NCBI GenBank assembly: GCA_905331475.1
Contig: CAJNYU010000184.1
Span: 124,001-188,000 of the forward strand
Source: Rotaria socialis
Taxonomy: Eukaryota; Rotifera; Eurotatoria; Philodinida; Philodinidae
Length of the DNA: 64,000 bases
Direction of reading: 5' to 3'
Shown: positions 12,791 through 24,070 of the stretch, one piece after another
Layout of the letters: each line of letters begins with the position of its first letter
Numbering within the stretch: the stretch's first letter is position 1
Notes under the pieces: model-generated
What the model was told of the DNA's origin: nothing
The model's database searches: none
Seen by the model: only the letters and a program-made list of their open reading frames with translations
Translations under genes and position numbers: made by a program

Positions 12791-15050
12791 TTACGTAGCT
12801 GTTGCATTGTAAGATAATGAACATTTAAAATTTACTATATTTGTTGATATAATACTATTAATACGATGAATTAATGGAATTTGAATTGTTAAAATAAAAT
12901 AATCTTTACTATCAATACCACGTTTAGCTATAACAAACAAAGAATTATCAAAGTAATATATATTTCAGAATTTGAAGAGTAAATCTTTTTACCAGACATA
13001 TAATCATATAGAGCACAGAAGAAATCTTCTTGTATTTTTTCTATTTTTTCAGTCTCATTTAGTTTACTATTTGCTAAAATTAAAGAGCTAGTTAATAGTT
13101 GTTGAAAAACAAAATCTCTACTACAAACCAATGGAAGCAATAAGCAAAACAATCATCAAAGCTATTTCTCTATCGTCGAGTTCTAATAGTTGAATTTCCC
13201 GTTCAAATGAATATGTTATTTGATTTAAATCAAAAAAGAATGGAAAATTTTGTTGTAAACTTTGACCAAATGAACAATTTGTTAGAATATTTAAATAATT
13301 CCATTGTGAATCATTGGTTAATGAACGAAATCGAGATGCCTGAAAACAAAGACATGCAACGATAACTGAATGTGTTGATGAGTGAATAAGTAGAGTTTTA
13401 TCATCAGCGGTAAGCGAACAAAACTCGGGAATTCTTAAAGCAAAATCGCCAACTCTTGCTGTGTATTCATTTAATTGAGATTCACATGAAAACCATAAAT
13501 CATTTGTTTCATTCGAACAAAATGGAAGATCCTGAAATGTCAAAATCATCAATAGAAGAATATCATCATTAGATTCTATATACTTTTAAACAATTCATAT
13601 AAGCATCTTCGATTTGTACGATCTGTTGAAACATGTACGATTCCAGTTTATCTTCTAGGCATAGACCAACAGTTGGTTCAACATATGATGTTAGATCTAA
13701 GAAGAAACATAGATATTCAATTCATATTTTTTTTTAATAAAAACAATACATTCGTCATGATCGAAATTTCAATGTGTGATTAGAACGGAGCACAAAAGTT
13801 CGATATTAGTTCAACTGTCTATCTTCAGATTTGCAAGCTATCGAACTATGAGGATACTGTGAAACATATTTGCTCGAATGTTTTTCTTTGGTTTGCTTTA
13901 AACAACAGAAGGTGTCGTCACCACTGTCCTGCTAAGCTCATTGTATATTTAATAGATTAACTACTATTCTTTTTCTATAACTATACAGATTCTTGATTTG
14001 TTGTTTTCTATATTAAATATCAAAAAAAATGATAAGGTTTCTAAGCAAACATCCGTTACCTGGAGTGTTATGTATCGCATTGCCTGTATTCTTTTTTCTT
14101 GCTGAATGATTATTCGTACGATTGGATGAATTTAAATGATAATTATTTGTATTTGTTGCAATAATATTACGTATTTGTGATCGAATCAGCCCTCGCCGTT
14201 GTAATTCGACCATTTTATGCTTGAATAAATTTGATTGTCGCCCAATACGAGAACCTTCGATTGACATTCCTGCTGCAAGACATTTTTGAAACCGACATGC
14301 ACGACATGCACTTCGTGTCGAGCTGTTCACTTCACAATTGTAATTTTCAGGGCATTTGTAACGTTGTGGTGTACGTTCTTTAATAGTACGACGAAAGAAA
14401 CCCTTACAACCCTGATGAGAAAATAAAAAAGAAGACAAATTTTTTTGTTTTCTTTGTCAACCAAAAAAAAAAGAAGAAGCTATTTCAGTACTTCACATGT
14501 TGTAGCACCAAAATGAATTCCAGATGATGGCCTTTGGCATACAGCACATGGTACTAACTTAAAAATCTCCTCGATTTTTGGATTCGGCGCTCCTTCTATT
14601 ATTAAAGAAATTCAAACGACAACAATAGCCATACGATATGTAGAAGAAAACAAAAAAATATTTACCCGATAATTTCATCCCAACTTCAATACATTTCATA
14701 TAACGACAATATTGACATTGGGTTCGTGTAGTACGTGTAATAATACATTTCTTGTCTCTTATACATTTATATTTTCGATATTCTTCATTGACTGATCGAA
14801 GGAAGAACTTTTTACATGCTTCACTGGAAAAAAACATAAGATTCAACAATAGACTTGAACCGATTTGTATATCTAAAAGAAATAGTTACCATGTTATCGA
14901 TCCACAATGCCATCCACTAGCATTTTCACCGCATACTTGACAAGGTTCAGAACGAAAGTCTTGAAGATAAATTGCAGGTGCATTATATGCTGATGTTTGT
15001 TGTGGTTGGGAATAATCCATATGTGGTTGATCGAGAATGAGCATATTCAT
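12791..15050 (-). CDS. Nuclear receptor with two DNA-binding domains (2DBD-NR)
   Basis: Eight exons: 15050-14890, 14823-14666, 14595-14492, 14411-14060, 13696-13584, 13531-13129, 13073-12993 and 12927-12791; 502 aa, phases closed. Residues about 40-105 form a complete C4-C4 zinc module with P-box CEACKKFF. A linker of about 20 residues leads to a second complete module (CAVCQRPSSGIHFGATTC, P-box CEGCKGFF) with a normal C-terminal extension (GRQSNLFKHKM). The ligand-binding region follows, with a helix 3-5-like segment (FCSLTADDKTLLIHSS) and a helix 9-10-like segment (KIEKIQEDFFCAL). The extreme C-terminus (IINSIISTNIVNFK) lacks an obvious acidic AF-2 motif. CEACKK/CEGCKG P-boxes in tandem are the signature of the 2DBD family known from flatworms, molluscs and some other invertebrates. 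The start is the first in-frame ATG; an upstream exon cannot be excluded. Confidence 0.9.
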
Positions 15051-15789
15051 GTCGGGGGGCAGTATGATATGAATCAATAAATGAGCTAGCTAGCTAGCTA
15101 CTAGATCTGATGTTTCATAAAGAAAGCTCTATTTCTCATCAAGCAATCTATACATATATATGTATATATGTACAACATCTCAATGAAGAGTAGAGTGCTC
15201 TTATTCTTTCTTTTGCTTTCTCTCTCTCTCTCTGATTTTTCTTCTCTCACTGTTCGTATCAGTGTAGAACATCGCATGAGTAATGCGTTCGCGTTCGCAC
15301 ACACTCGTTTTGTATATACATATATATGAGAAAAAAGCCATCATAAACACAAGAGAAAATAAAGTACAGACCAACATACGATCTAGACCATGAATCAAAG
15401 TGTCCATTTCAAAGGCGAGAGAGAAAGAGAGGAAATTCAAAATTTACATATATACAATCGTCTCGTTCGCTTGACTCGATCACCTCCATTTATCATGATC
15501 ATCAATAGTGTACTCTAAACATAGCTATGTTAGCTAAAGAAGAAAAAAAAATAACATCCAGCTGTATACAATCTATCATTTTTATATGAGAAAATATCGC
15601 ATAAAATAAAGAAGCAACAAAACAAAACAAAAAAAGTAACATGTACAGCACTTTAAAACGCTCGATAGTCACACTATTAATATGAGCAATGGTCTCACGA
15701 GACAAGTTGACCGATCGTCCGACCTGATTATGTATTCTCTTTGTTCTCGAGATAGAATTTAACAAGAAAGTAATATCTGACATTAATTA

Positions 15790-16176
15790 TTAATTTGTTT
15801 GAAGATTATTTGAAACTGAAGTTCGTAAATGTTCTTTCAATAGATCAATGATTTGAGTAATAAGTGATGTTTGAGCTATTAATTTTGCATTTAAATCTTC
15901 ATATTCCATGCATTTTTTCATTGTAATCTCTAATTTTGAACGACGATGAATACGAGATACCCGGCACGATGTATTATTTAATGTCCGTCGTCGAAAATAT
16001 TCTTCGCGATCTTCATCTGTTTGAATATCACATTTTTTACGAATACTTCGACGATGATTTTCGAATGAATTATCATTTTTATTTGATGAAATTTTTAGTT
16101 GATTGCAATCTTTTTCTCTTGTAGAATTTGATGAATAGATATGATCATGAATAATGCTTTTTTCAATAGAACTCAT
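15790..16176 (-). CDS. Small divergent bZIP protein, paralogue of the bZIP gene at 17534-18939
   Basis: Single-exon 128-aa ORF from an ATG that directly follows a possible splice acceptor (TTTTTAG|ATG), so an untranslated 5' exon is possible. Residues about 55-118 form a bZIP: basic region RRRTLNNTSCRVSRIHRRSK, then a heptad-like zipper (MEYEDLNAKLIAQTSLI). The basic core NNTSCRVSR corresponds to the canonical NNEAxKxSR of PAR/CES-2-type bZIPs but has lost the conserved Glu-Ala pair. It lines up with the neighbouring larger bZIP over the whole domain, including an identical DIQT before the basic region. Unlike that gene it has almost no activation region, so it may act as a dimer partner or dominant-negative (inference). 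Confidence 0.7.
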   Translation of the reverse strand: MSSIEKSIIHDHIYSSNSTREKDCNQLKISSNKNDNSFENHRRSIRKKCDIQTDEDREEYFRRRTLNNTSCRVSRIHRRSKLEITMKKCMEYEDLNAKLIAQTSLITQIIDLLKEHLRTSVSNNLQTN

Positions 16177-17533
16177 CTAAAAACAAAACTTTCATCAATC
16201 GAAATGATCTTAATTGAACGGTGATTGAAAAGAATTTATTTTTGATTCTCGTATCTAACATGAACGACGCAATTCGATTCCAAAAAATAATTTTCATGAC
16301 TAATGCAGTTTAGTAAAATCAATTAGACTTTGCAGTTGAGAAGTTCAAGAAGCCTTCTCAAAATCAGTTGTTCTTAATCATATGTAGAAGAACATAAAAT
16401 TAGGGGTTGTATCATCTTCTAGAATATTCCTTTTGGAAATTCTAGAAGAATCACAACCCATAAAAAATGAAGTCTATTATACAATTTGTCCTCCGTCATT
16501 TTTTTGTGATTCATTCTACATGCTAAGAAAGATGCGGTGGCGCTTCGTTCTGTCCTCTGTATGAAAAAACAAATGCTCTTCTCAAATTTTAGAAACGTTA
16601 TTATCGCAGTTCATGCATAAGTCAGAAACCCCCGTTGGCTATCAAAATTATTATTTGGATTTAAGCTGCATACCTAACATAACAGGAGAAAAAAAGAACA
16701 AGAATACTTTGGTGTAAATTTATTTTTCACCACTTTATGCGTCTTTTTTTTATTCAATTTTGCTTTATTTCTTATTCCATTATGTTTCTCGGTTTTTTAC
16801 AAGAAAAAATAATATATAATGCAATACAATACACTGTTGATAGCACAAAAGAATGTTTACAAGAATATATTAATTATTTGTTAATTTTTTAGTCTGATGC
16901 TATTTCGTAGTTACAATGAAGTACGATGATCACATTTGTTCTCAAAAAAAAAAAAAAAAATTGAAAATCACGACATCCAGTAAGAACAACTGGGGAAAAG
17001 AACTATATAACGAAAACAACTGCCTGCAGTCGATGACAATAAAGCAAGAGAGAGAAAGAGCGCAAGAGTAAAGAAACATATCACAAATGCATAGACAGAA
17101 ACATACATCTAGATATATGTCGTGTTTTTTCTTTATCGAAAGTTTTTTCTCAACGACCGATTTGCAAGGAAAACTGGAAGCAAGAGAAACGAAAAACGAA
17201 ACACTTTTTTTTCTACTTTTCTATTTTTGTGTTTTTTTTCTTTTGTCCTAAGTTTTTTTTCATCGAAAGAGAAATTAAAACATATTTGTGCGAACTTGAC
17301 GAACTATAGTCAAACGGAAAAGATCTTCGAATATTGCATACTATCAGCACACACTTTTTTCCTCGTAGCTAAATATAAATACAAAGCAGTCAGTCGGGAA
17401 AGAAAGTGAAAGGATGCTTGCTGAAATATAGAAAAATACGATTAAATATTTAACAATATGAACGAAAAACTGATAGAGCAAACAAAAACGCACGCGCACA
17501 TATACATGCAGACATGCTTGATTAGAATTGTGC
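16177..17533. other. Intergenic spacer between the two bZIP genes
   Basis: No coding exon recognised. Contains poly-A/T tracts, including a 17-base A run near 16947, and GA-rich stretches around 17050. Confidence 0.4.
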
Positions 17534-18939
17534 CTAAACGCCACCTTTACGTTGGAAACTATGAATGAGACCGTTTTTTAAGTTCGCTGTGACGGTTTCC
17601 AGTACTGAAATCTTTAAATGAAGTTCAACATTGACACGTTCGTATTCAGCACTGAAAAGAAAAACAAAGACAATATTAATTATGGATATTCTCTCGATGA
17701 TTTTTCTTACCATCGAGAATCCATATCGCCAAATTTTTGTTTTCGTGCTGCACGAGACATTTTCGATGCTTCATTATTTTTTCGACGTCTTTCCAAATAA
17801 TACGACAAATCATCGGCTGTTTGGATATCTGTAGCACGATTAACTTGACGAGCATTTTTCGTTCTTTTCAGTGATATAGAACTATCTTCAGACATTGTTG
17901 GTGATAAACAGTCACTTTCATTGAGTATTTGATTGAAATCAATTAATGTAGCACGAGATTGAAGTCGAGAAGATGTACGGCAAGATCTACGTGCTGATGG
18001 TGTTCGTTTGGAAATAGTTGGTGATGGTGATGGTGTATCAACAACAGTTGATCTTTTAGATAAAAAGCCATAATCGTGTTCAAAAGCAGCTAAAACACTG
18101 GGATCAAAATTGAACTGTTGTGTAGTAGGAGTTGATATTGATTGCGTAGGTGTAAAACTATCTAGTGTATTTAGCTGCGCATAAACTAATGCATTATCTG
18201 GTTCCATTTTCAATTGATTTGAATCTGCGTAAAACTCTTGTTTTACTGGTAGTTCAGGTGTTGGTGGATAAAGTTCCGAAAACGATCCTGATGAACAAGC
18301 TATTGCAGATGGAAGAACACTATCGACTTGATTTGACGGACTATCACTTGAAATATTGATTGGATCGAATGAATCGCATTGAAACTGTAAAAGAAAACAA
18401 AACACGATTAACAACGGCTGCTTTATCATTGTTTGATAAAGTAATTTCGCAATCACACGAAAGATAAGATGAATATTCAAACATAAATAAATTTTCTACT
18501 TACCAACTCGCTCAAGCTTCTTGTCTCGAATAGTTTCATTGGGTCAAATTTAGCAATTTCATTCATATCAATATTTAAATCAGCACTATTAATATCACTT
18601 AGAAGTCGATGAAGTGTAAATTCATTGCCATTTGCAAAAAACTCATCCAACTTGTCAGATGATTCAGCGTCTATTGAATTTTTGAAAATAAAATAAGATT
18701 AAATCTATTCCATTTTAGTCAATAGAATTACCTTTGTTAAATAGGCCACTTGTCTTCAGGACTGAACGTAGTGGAATATGGCAATTCGCCGACAGTGTAA
18801 GAGGCACATGCATTGGCCCGTCGTGCATCATCTCCTCGTCCAGTATCACAGTCGAAGCCGAAGTCGAATTCAAACGAGTCAAAGTCGCCAGGGGTGGTTT
18901 GATCAAGTTCGAATGTGTTGGTTGGTTGTGTTGTTTCAT
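17534..18939 (-). CDS. bZIP transcription factor (PAR/NFIL3/CES-2-like basic region)
   Basis: Four exons: 18939-18732, 18670-18504, 18384-17711 and 17651-17534; 388 aa, phases closed. The C-terminal bZIP is split by the last intron: basic region RRRKNNEASKMSRAARKQK, followed by a zipper with hydrophobic heptads (VELHLKISVLETVTANL). The NNEAxKxSRxAR core is closest to PAR-bZIP/NFIL3/CES-2 proteins, which bind TTAYGTAA-like sites as dimers. The N-terminal 290 residues are Ser/Thr/Pro and acidic, typical of activation regions. The chosen start is the ATG at 18939, in frame with exon 2. Another frame stays open from an ATG at 19021 through the first exon to 18737, overlapping this CDS (separate entry). 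Exact subfamily uncertain. Confidence 0.8.
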
Positions 18940-19021
18940 TTTGTTCTGCTGATTTATATAAATGCTCTAATTCGTTAAGGAGATCGACAGTGCGCTTGTG
19001 CTCCTCCCCACTATAAAACAT
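18737..19021 (-). other. Out-of-frame ORF overlapping the start of the bZIP CDS (possible uORF)
   Basis: A 94-codon frame starts at an ATG at 19021, 82 bases upstream of the bZIP start codon, and ends inside exon 1 at 18737, overlapping the CDS by about 200 nt in a different frame. Its product would be acidic and aromatic (DFDSFEFDFGFD). A long overlapping uORF that blocks the main start is the ATF4/ATF5 arrangement, where eIF2 stress signalling relieves the block. Alternatively the ATG is removed by splicing, since TTTTATAG just after it could be an acceptor, or this frame is the real N-terminus joined by an unseen intron. Confidence 0.4.
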
Positions 19022-21432
19022 ACCCGAGTCGATGAAGTAAATATAGAGAATAGACGATTTTTTTTCTTTCTTCCTTTTTTTGGACGCCTTTTTGTCACTT
19101 CGTCGCGTTCGATGCAAACTGTTCGCTGTTACAGTGGTTGTTGTTGTTGTTGTTGTTGTTGCGTTTGATGATAATTACAAAGTATTGTGGGTTGTCGGAA
19201 TAATTAATACTAGTTTGCTATTGATAAATGTCCACTTATAAACTCATATATTTTTACACCAACTCAATCGTTATTTCGACTCGTACAAATAAGATTTCGT
19301 TAGCCGACTATGACGACTAGAAGCAATGCATTTTCTATACTTTTTCTTTTCTCCTATGATCTGAAATAGAAGAGAATAGGATAAGATTATTTTTCTCTCG
19401 AAGAATTTGAGAATAATATTCATATTACTTTTGCTTTAAATGACAAAAAATGTCAATATTAGAAAACAGAAAAACAAGAAAAAATTATTTCGTTTTGTTT
19501 TCATTTCAAATGAAAAACAGCGAACAGCGGACTGTCAGTAAATAAAAAAATAAAGAGAAACAGAATGTCCCCCTGATATGTGTTTATGTTTCTCTTGACT
19601 CCGAAAAAAAACAACAAACGGACAAAAAAGAAAGAAGACCGCTGATAGGGTAAAGCCATATCAGAACTATTTTTTATCACGTCCACAAGAAATAAAAGAG
19701 TTGGGTTCTTTTTTGTAAAAAACGAAGAAAAAAACACTTCCAACAAATGCATTTGAATTTCATCATTCGAGTAAACTTGAGAGCTCTCTTTTATGCACCA
19801 CACCTTCTTATAGAAAATTTCTTTTTATAGAGAAATGAGAACTACCCGAGCCATAGAGTATAGAAATAAATTATAGAAATATTTTTGCTATAGAAATAAA
19901 AGGGAATTTTATGAAAAGTACCTTGGTTTCAAATAGAATATTTTAGACCATAAAATCCAACACACAAAAATCGACTGGCACGAACGTGGCCGTCAACAAA
20001 GCAATTCTACTATAGAAAGTTATTCGCAGATGTGTCGCAAATATTTGTTCATGAAATCGAGTGCTTCGGTGAATAATTTTGTATGGCTGGTTTCCCTTCT
20101 CTATCGTAGGCAAAAATAAATGGCAGGCATCAGTTTTAATATTGTATTCTCCTTTATATAGTATATTTATCGCTCATTTTTTTCTACTGTTTTCCTTTCT
20201 CTTTTCTATCATATGACATCATGATTAATCAGAGAAAAAAAGCGAAAAAAGAAATTACGAAATGACGGATAGTGAAGCTCATGTTGTCAATGTACATAAA
20301 CTTTATAGAAATAAAAAACTAAAGGCATATAATCTTTCTCTTTACCCCTCGAAATCTATCATCGTGATGCATAATGACTGATCTTAACCTATAATAAAAA
20401 TAGCGTCTATATGAAAATTTTTTATTTGCTCGACACTTTTTACCAAATATAGTAAAAAGAGAGAACGAGAACATTAGAGTAAAACACACACGTATTCATC
20501 TAACTCAATATTTCATTTTTACCTCACCTAACACATTACAGAACATGAAAAACAGTTACTAATGATGAGCAGCATAATGACGTGTCTCGCCACGTTTACA
20601 GCAGGATTTTTACAAACGCAATTTTGCCTTCTATGCAATATTTTGACCCCTATCTGGGGAAAAATATTTATAATACGCACAAAATACTATCTAAAATTGA
20701 TCCATCACTATGAATAAGAATAATACGTATCGTAATGCAAATAGAAACTATTCAATTCGATCATGCCTTAAAGAAAATAATTTTTTATTTTTCTCATTAA
20801 AAACTACTAATCGGTGCTGTGCACTCATGTTGTTTTTTTGTTCGTCGTCAACAACGTAATTACTACGACCTTGACATGAAAATCAAGAAAAAAAAACGGA
20901 TTCAATACAATAATATGCAGGCATAATCAAAAACCTCCTTCGATTCATTCGTCAACCACAGTTTATTTTATTTTCCTCAAGTTGCATACTTTGTAAATAC
21001 CGCACTTGAAAAAAAGTAATAACGCACATAAAAGCTTACGGAAAAAAGACGTAGTTTAATTGTATACGAAAAAGACAAGCAGTGATAATGATAGATGCTT
21101 GCAAAATTGATATGATACTTGAAAACGTTTTGTTTATTGCCAACGAAGTAATTACAAACATAGATGTGCAAATATATACGGTGAAGTTCTAGGATATTTA
21201 TTCAGAGGAAGCCAGAAAAAGATATTGTCAAAAGATAAAAAAGACGATAAAATCTTGAGCTCAATTCGAATTCATCAAAAATTAGATACTATTTTTAGAT
21301 ATAAGTGAAAGGGCCAAAGTTTTCGCAATCACAAAAACAAAAGTTTCCTGACGTCAAGTTCAAGGTTGTATCAATTACTTGTCTAAGGCAATATTGTTTT
21401 ATTGCACAATCTTTACAAAACTTTACAATATT
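19022..21432. other. Intergenic region between divergent bZIP and SAM-domain genes
   Basis: Divergently transcribed genes flank 2.4 kb without a recognisable exon. A GTT/CAA trinucleotide tract lies at about 19136-19162, just upstream of the bZIP gene. The rest is AT-rich with many A and T runs. Promoters of both genes must lie here or in the neighbouring leaders. Confidence 0.4.
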
Positions 21433-24070
21433 ATGAGTCAGGAGCTCGATGGTAACAAGGTAAGAAAAAATAATGTTGGATATGACCATGGAAACTACAC
21501 AGAACACAGAAAAAAAAGAAAAAAAATCTTATTATGTGAGTCAGACTTGAACGACGCAAGCGAATGCAAATAGATGTCATGATCGTAAAAAATCGAGTCC
21601 TTTGCGGAGGATTCGATGTTATTTTTGATTGAATGATTTGCGGAGGAGAAAAATGCACAAGATAATTTTTTCTCTTTTTCTCTCTTCTCTTTTCTTCCGT
21701 TCCGATTGGATACTAATGAGAGAACAAGCCTATTTCATGTAGAACAACCCTCTACGACCATTTATAAACGAAGAAAAGAAGAAGAAAAAGCAAAGAAAAA
21801 AAAGCGCATAAAAAACTTCTTCGCTCGCTCGTCACATTTCTCAGCCGCAGAGAAGAAAGAGAGAAAAAAAACTGCCTCAGCATACATACAGGACTGCTCC
21901 GTTGTCTATTACTATTCAAACAACTAAAGTAAGGACAAATACAAAAAATAGAATAGATGAAAATATCTGATTGTACGACTACATCTACATTACTAATACA
22001 GTCATCATTACTTTTAAAAACGAATAAATCAACGGTATCTAACGATTTTGATAATGAATGTTTCGTGATACTAGTCTTTGTTTTTGTCTTTACTATATCA
22101 TTCAGAAACCATTCAAATTTAATCGTCGTCTAAAGAATCGTATGAATACGTTGGCGAAGAATTCATTGCCAAATACAATGCGGATGAATAATCATCAGGT
22201 AAATCGTAGCTAAACTTCTATGAATCCTAGACAATAAATATATAATATTATATGAAAAAAAAAACGGAGACATTTATCAGTAGGTCTTTCTTGTCGCTGT
22301 ATTTATCGAACCGTACAGCTTTCCTAGTAACTAATGAAGCCGTTGACGAAATAAAATCCGGAGGGAAAAATAAACGAAGATAGAGTGAAACTCTCTTTTC
22401 TTCTGATAGGAATCATCTAACTCATAAGCAGATTTTGATATTTAGAATGTATAAAACTGAATGTTTTACTAATTGAGATTGAAATTTGAAATCTTCTTCT
22501 ATTTAAGTTTGCTCCTATGTCGTCTCTATGGGCGAATACTCAAGTAACTTCACCCGATTCGACGGTAACACCAATCAACAGTAGTCCTCCGTTGATTAAC
22601 ACTTATCCACTATCAGGTATACATTTTTTTACAGTTAAATATAATATAATATCTTCAACTACTCAATAGTAATAACTCCATCTTCCATCAATCTCCAACA
22701 ACAACAGGTTTAAAGATACTTTTCAAACATATTTTCATTTTGATTAAAAACTTAAGTTCACTTTAGAATACATCTATGTTTTCATCATCGAAATCATTTA
22801 GTATGTAGAAAATGAATCTTTCTTTTTCTACTTTTCTTTTCGAATGACAATTTTAGCTGCACCTCGTGTAACAACTACGCTTGTGCCACTGAATGTATGT
22901 CCTACTGAATGTTGCCAACCAGTAAAAGCAACACTAATACCATCAGTTAATGTCATAGAAGATTATCATGAACAAAAATCAACAAAAACTGTTACAACTC
23001 ATCTAATTGGTGATTGGATAATACGAGAAAGTTCGGAACCATTTAAACGAAAAGAAAATGAACGAACAGCACCAATAGCGCGAATCGTTCAACGAGAAAA
23101 AATAATCATCGCTGACGAAACTCCTACGACCTATTCATTGTCACTGTCTCCCGTCAGACAGTGGACTGTAAGTTATTGTTTCATAAGGCCATTGTTCCAA
23201 TAGAATTTTATCCTTTGGAAATATAACGTATCGAAATGACGAAGATTTCTAGGAGTTCGATTGAGAGTTTAAAAAAGTCTAGCTAATATAACTCTGTGCT
23301 GTATTTTTGAATTTTTCGTAGATATCTCGAAAAATTGTAGAGCTTGAGTACTTATCGAAGGATAAGATAGAGTATTGCAGTTGCCACTATTGAAAAGAGA
23401 AAATCTACATGCGCATCAGATCATACATTAGACATTTATCAGTTTTTCTGAAGCACTACTTTCTTATAGCATGCGAGGAAAAAGCAAATCTCGTACTGAG
23501 CAATTAGTTCATAGTACGGATGAGGTAAGGTTACTATATTTTCCAAGAGAATCACTAAAGAAAAAATGTCTAAAAAAAAAACGGTCCATGCATTTTTTTT
23601 AAACAAATATCCAACAACAAAGATACGACTCGTAGTGATCATCGATGATATCTAAGGTTTATTCTAGCGTTATATTGCAATTCTAGTAGATAATAATAGA
23701 GAAATTCAGTGACCAGATAGCCTACTTCACAGGCTTTCGGATATTTGTTTTATTTGCTTAATTTCTGTTCGTATCGGTTTTCTTTATGTGGCCATTAAGC
23801 ATGTTATTCGAAATCTGAAAATTTTGTATTGTACACATATCTCTGATTTTGTTTGTTTAGACCGATAATGTTTGTTCGTTTTTCGAACATGTTCTTGGAA
23901 AAAATTGTTATACACCGATAATTAAAGAACATCTGATCGATGGAACAGCTCTTCTACTTTTAGAAGACGAACATCTGACTACTATTTTCAAAATGCAATT
24001 GGGACCTCGATTGAAATTACTTAATCGTATCGATAAACTGAAAATTGATGGTGATCTTTCCACACATTGA
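21433..24070 (+). CDS. SAM-domain protein, polyhomeotic/SCM-like
   Basis: Seven exons: 21433-21459, 22106-22198, 22508-22616, 22670-22707, 22767-22800, 22857-23167 and 23861-24070; 273 aa, every junction in phase. The last exon encodes a SAM domain preceded by RQWT: DNVCSFF, IDGTALLLL, LGPRLKLLNRI. These are the hallmarks of the Ph/SCM/L3MBTL group, whose SAM domains polymerise in Polycomb complexes. The N-terminus is basic (KFNRRLKNRM); the middle is Ser/Thr/Pro-rich. No FCS zinc finger or MBT repeat is visible. The first exon (nine residues ending at a GTAAGA donor) and the two small exons 4-5 are supported by phase only; exons 6-7 are strong. Partner and role are inferred from the domain. 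Confidence 0.7.

Noticed and set aside
19501..19803. Minus-strand ORF of 100 aa rich in Phe and Leu
   Set aside because: Composition reflects T-rich intergenic DNA; nothing protein-like beyond hydrophobic runs.
21706..21927. 73-aa Lys/Glu-rich ORF considered as first exon of the SAM gene
   Set aside because: Its end does not give a phase-compatible donor as good as the nine-residue exon at 21433-21459, and it is low-complexity.
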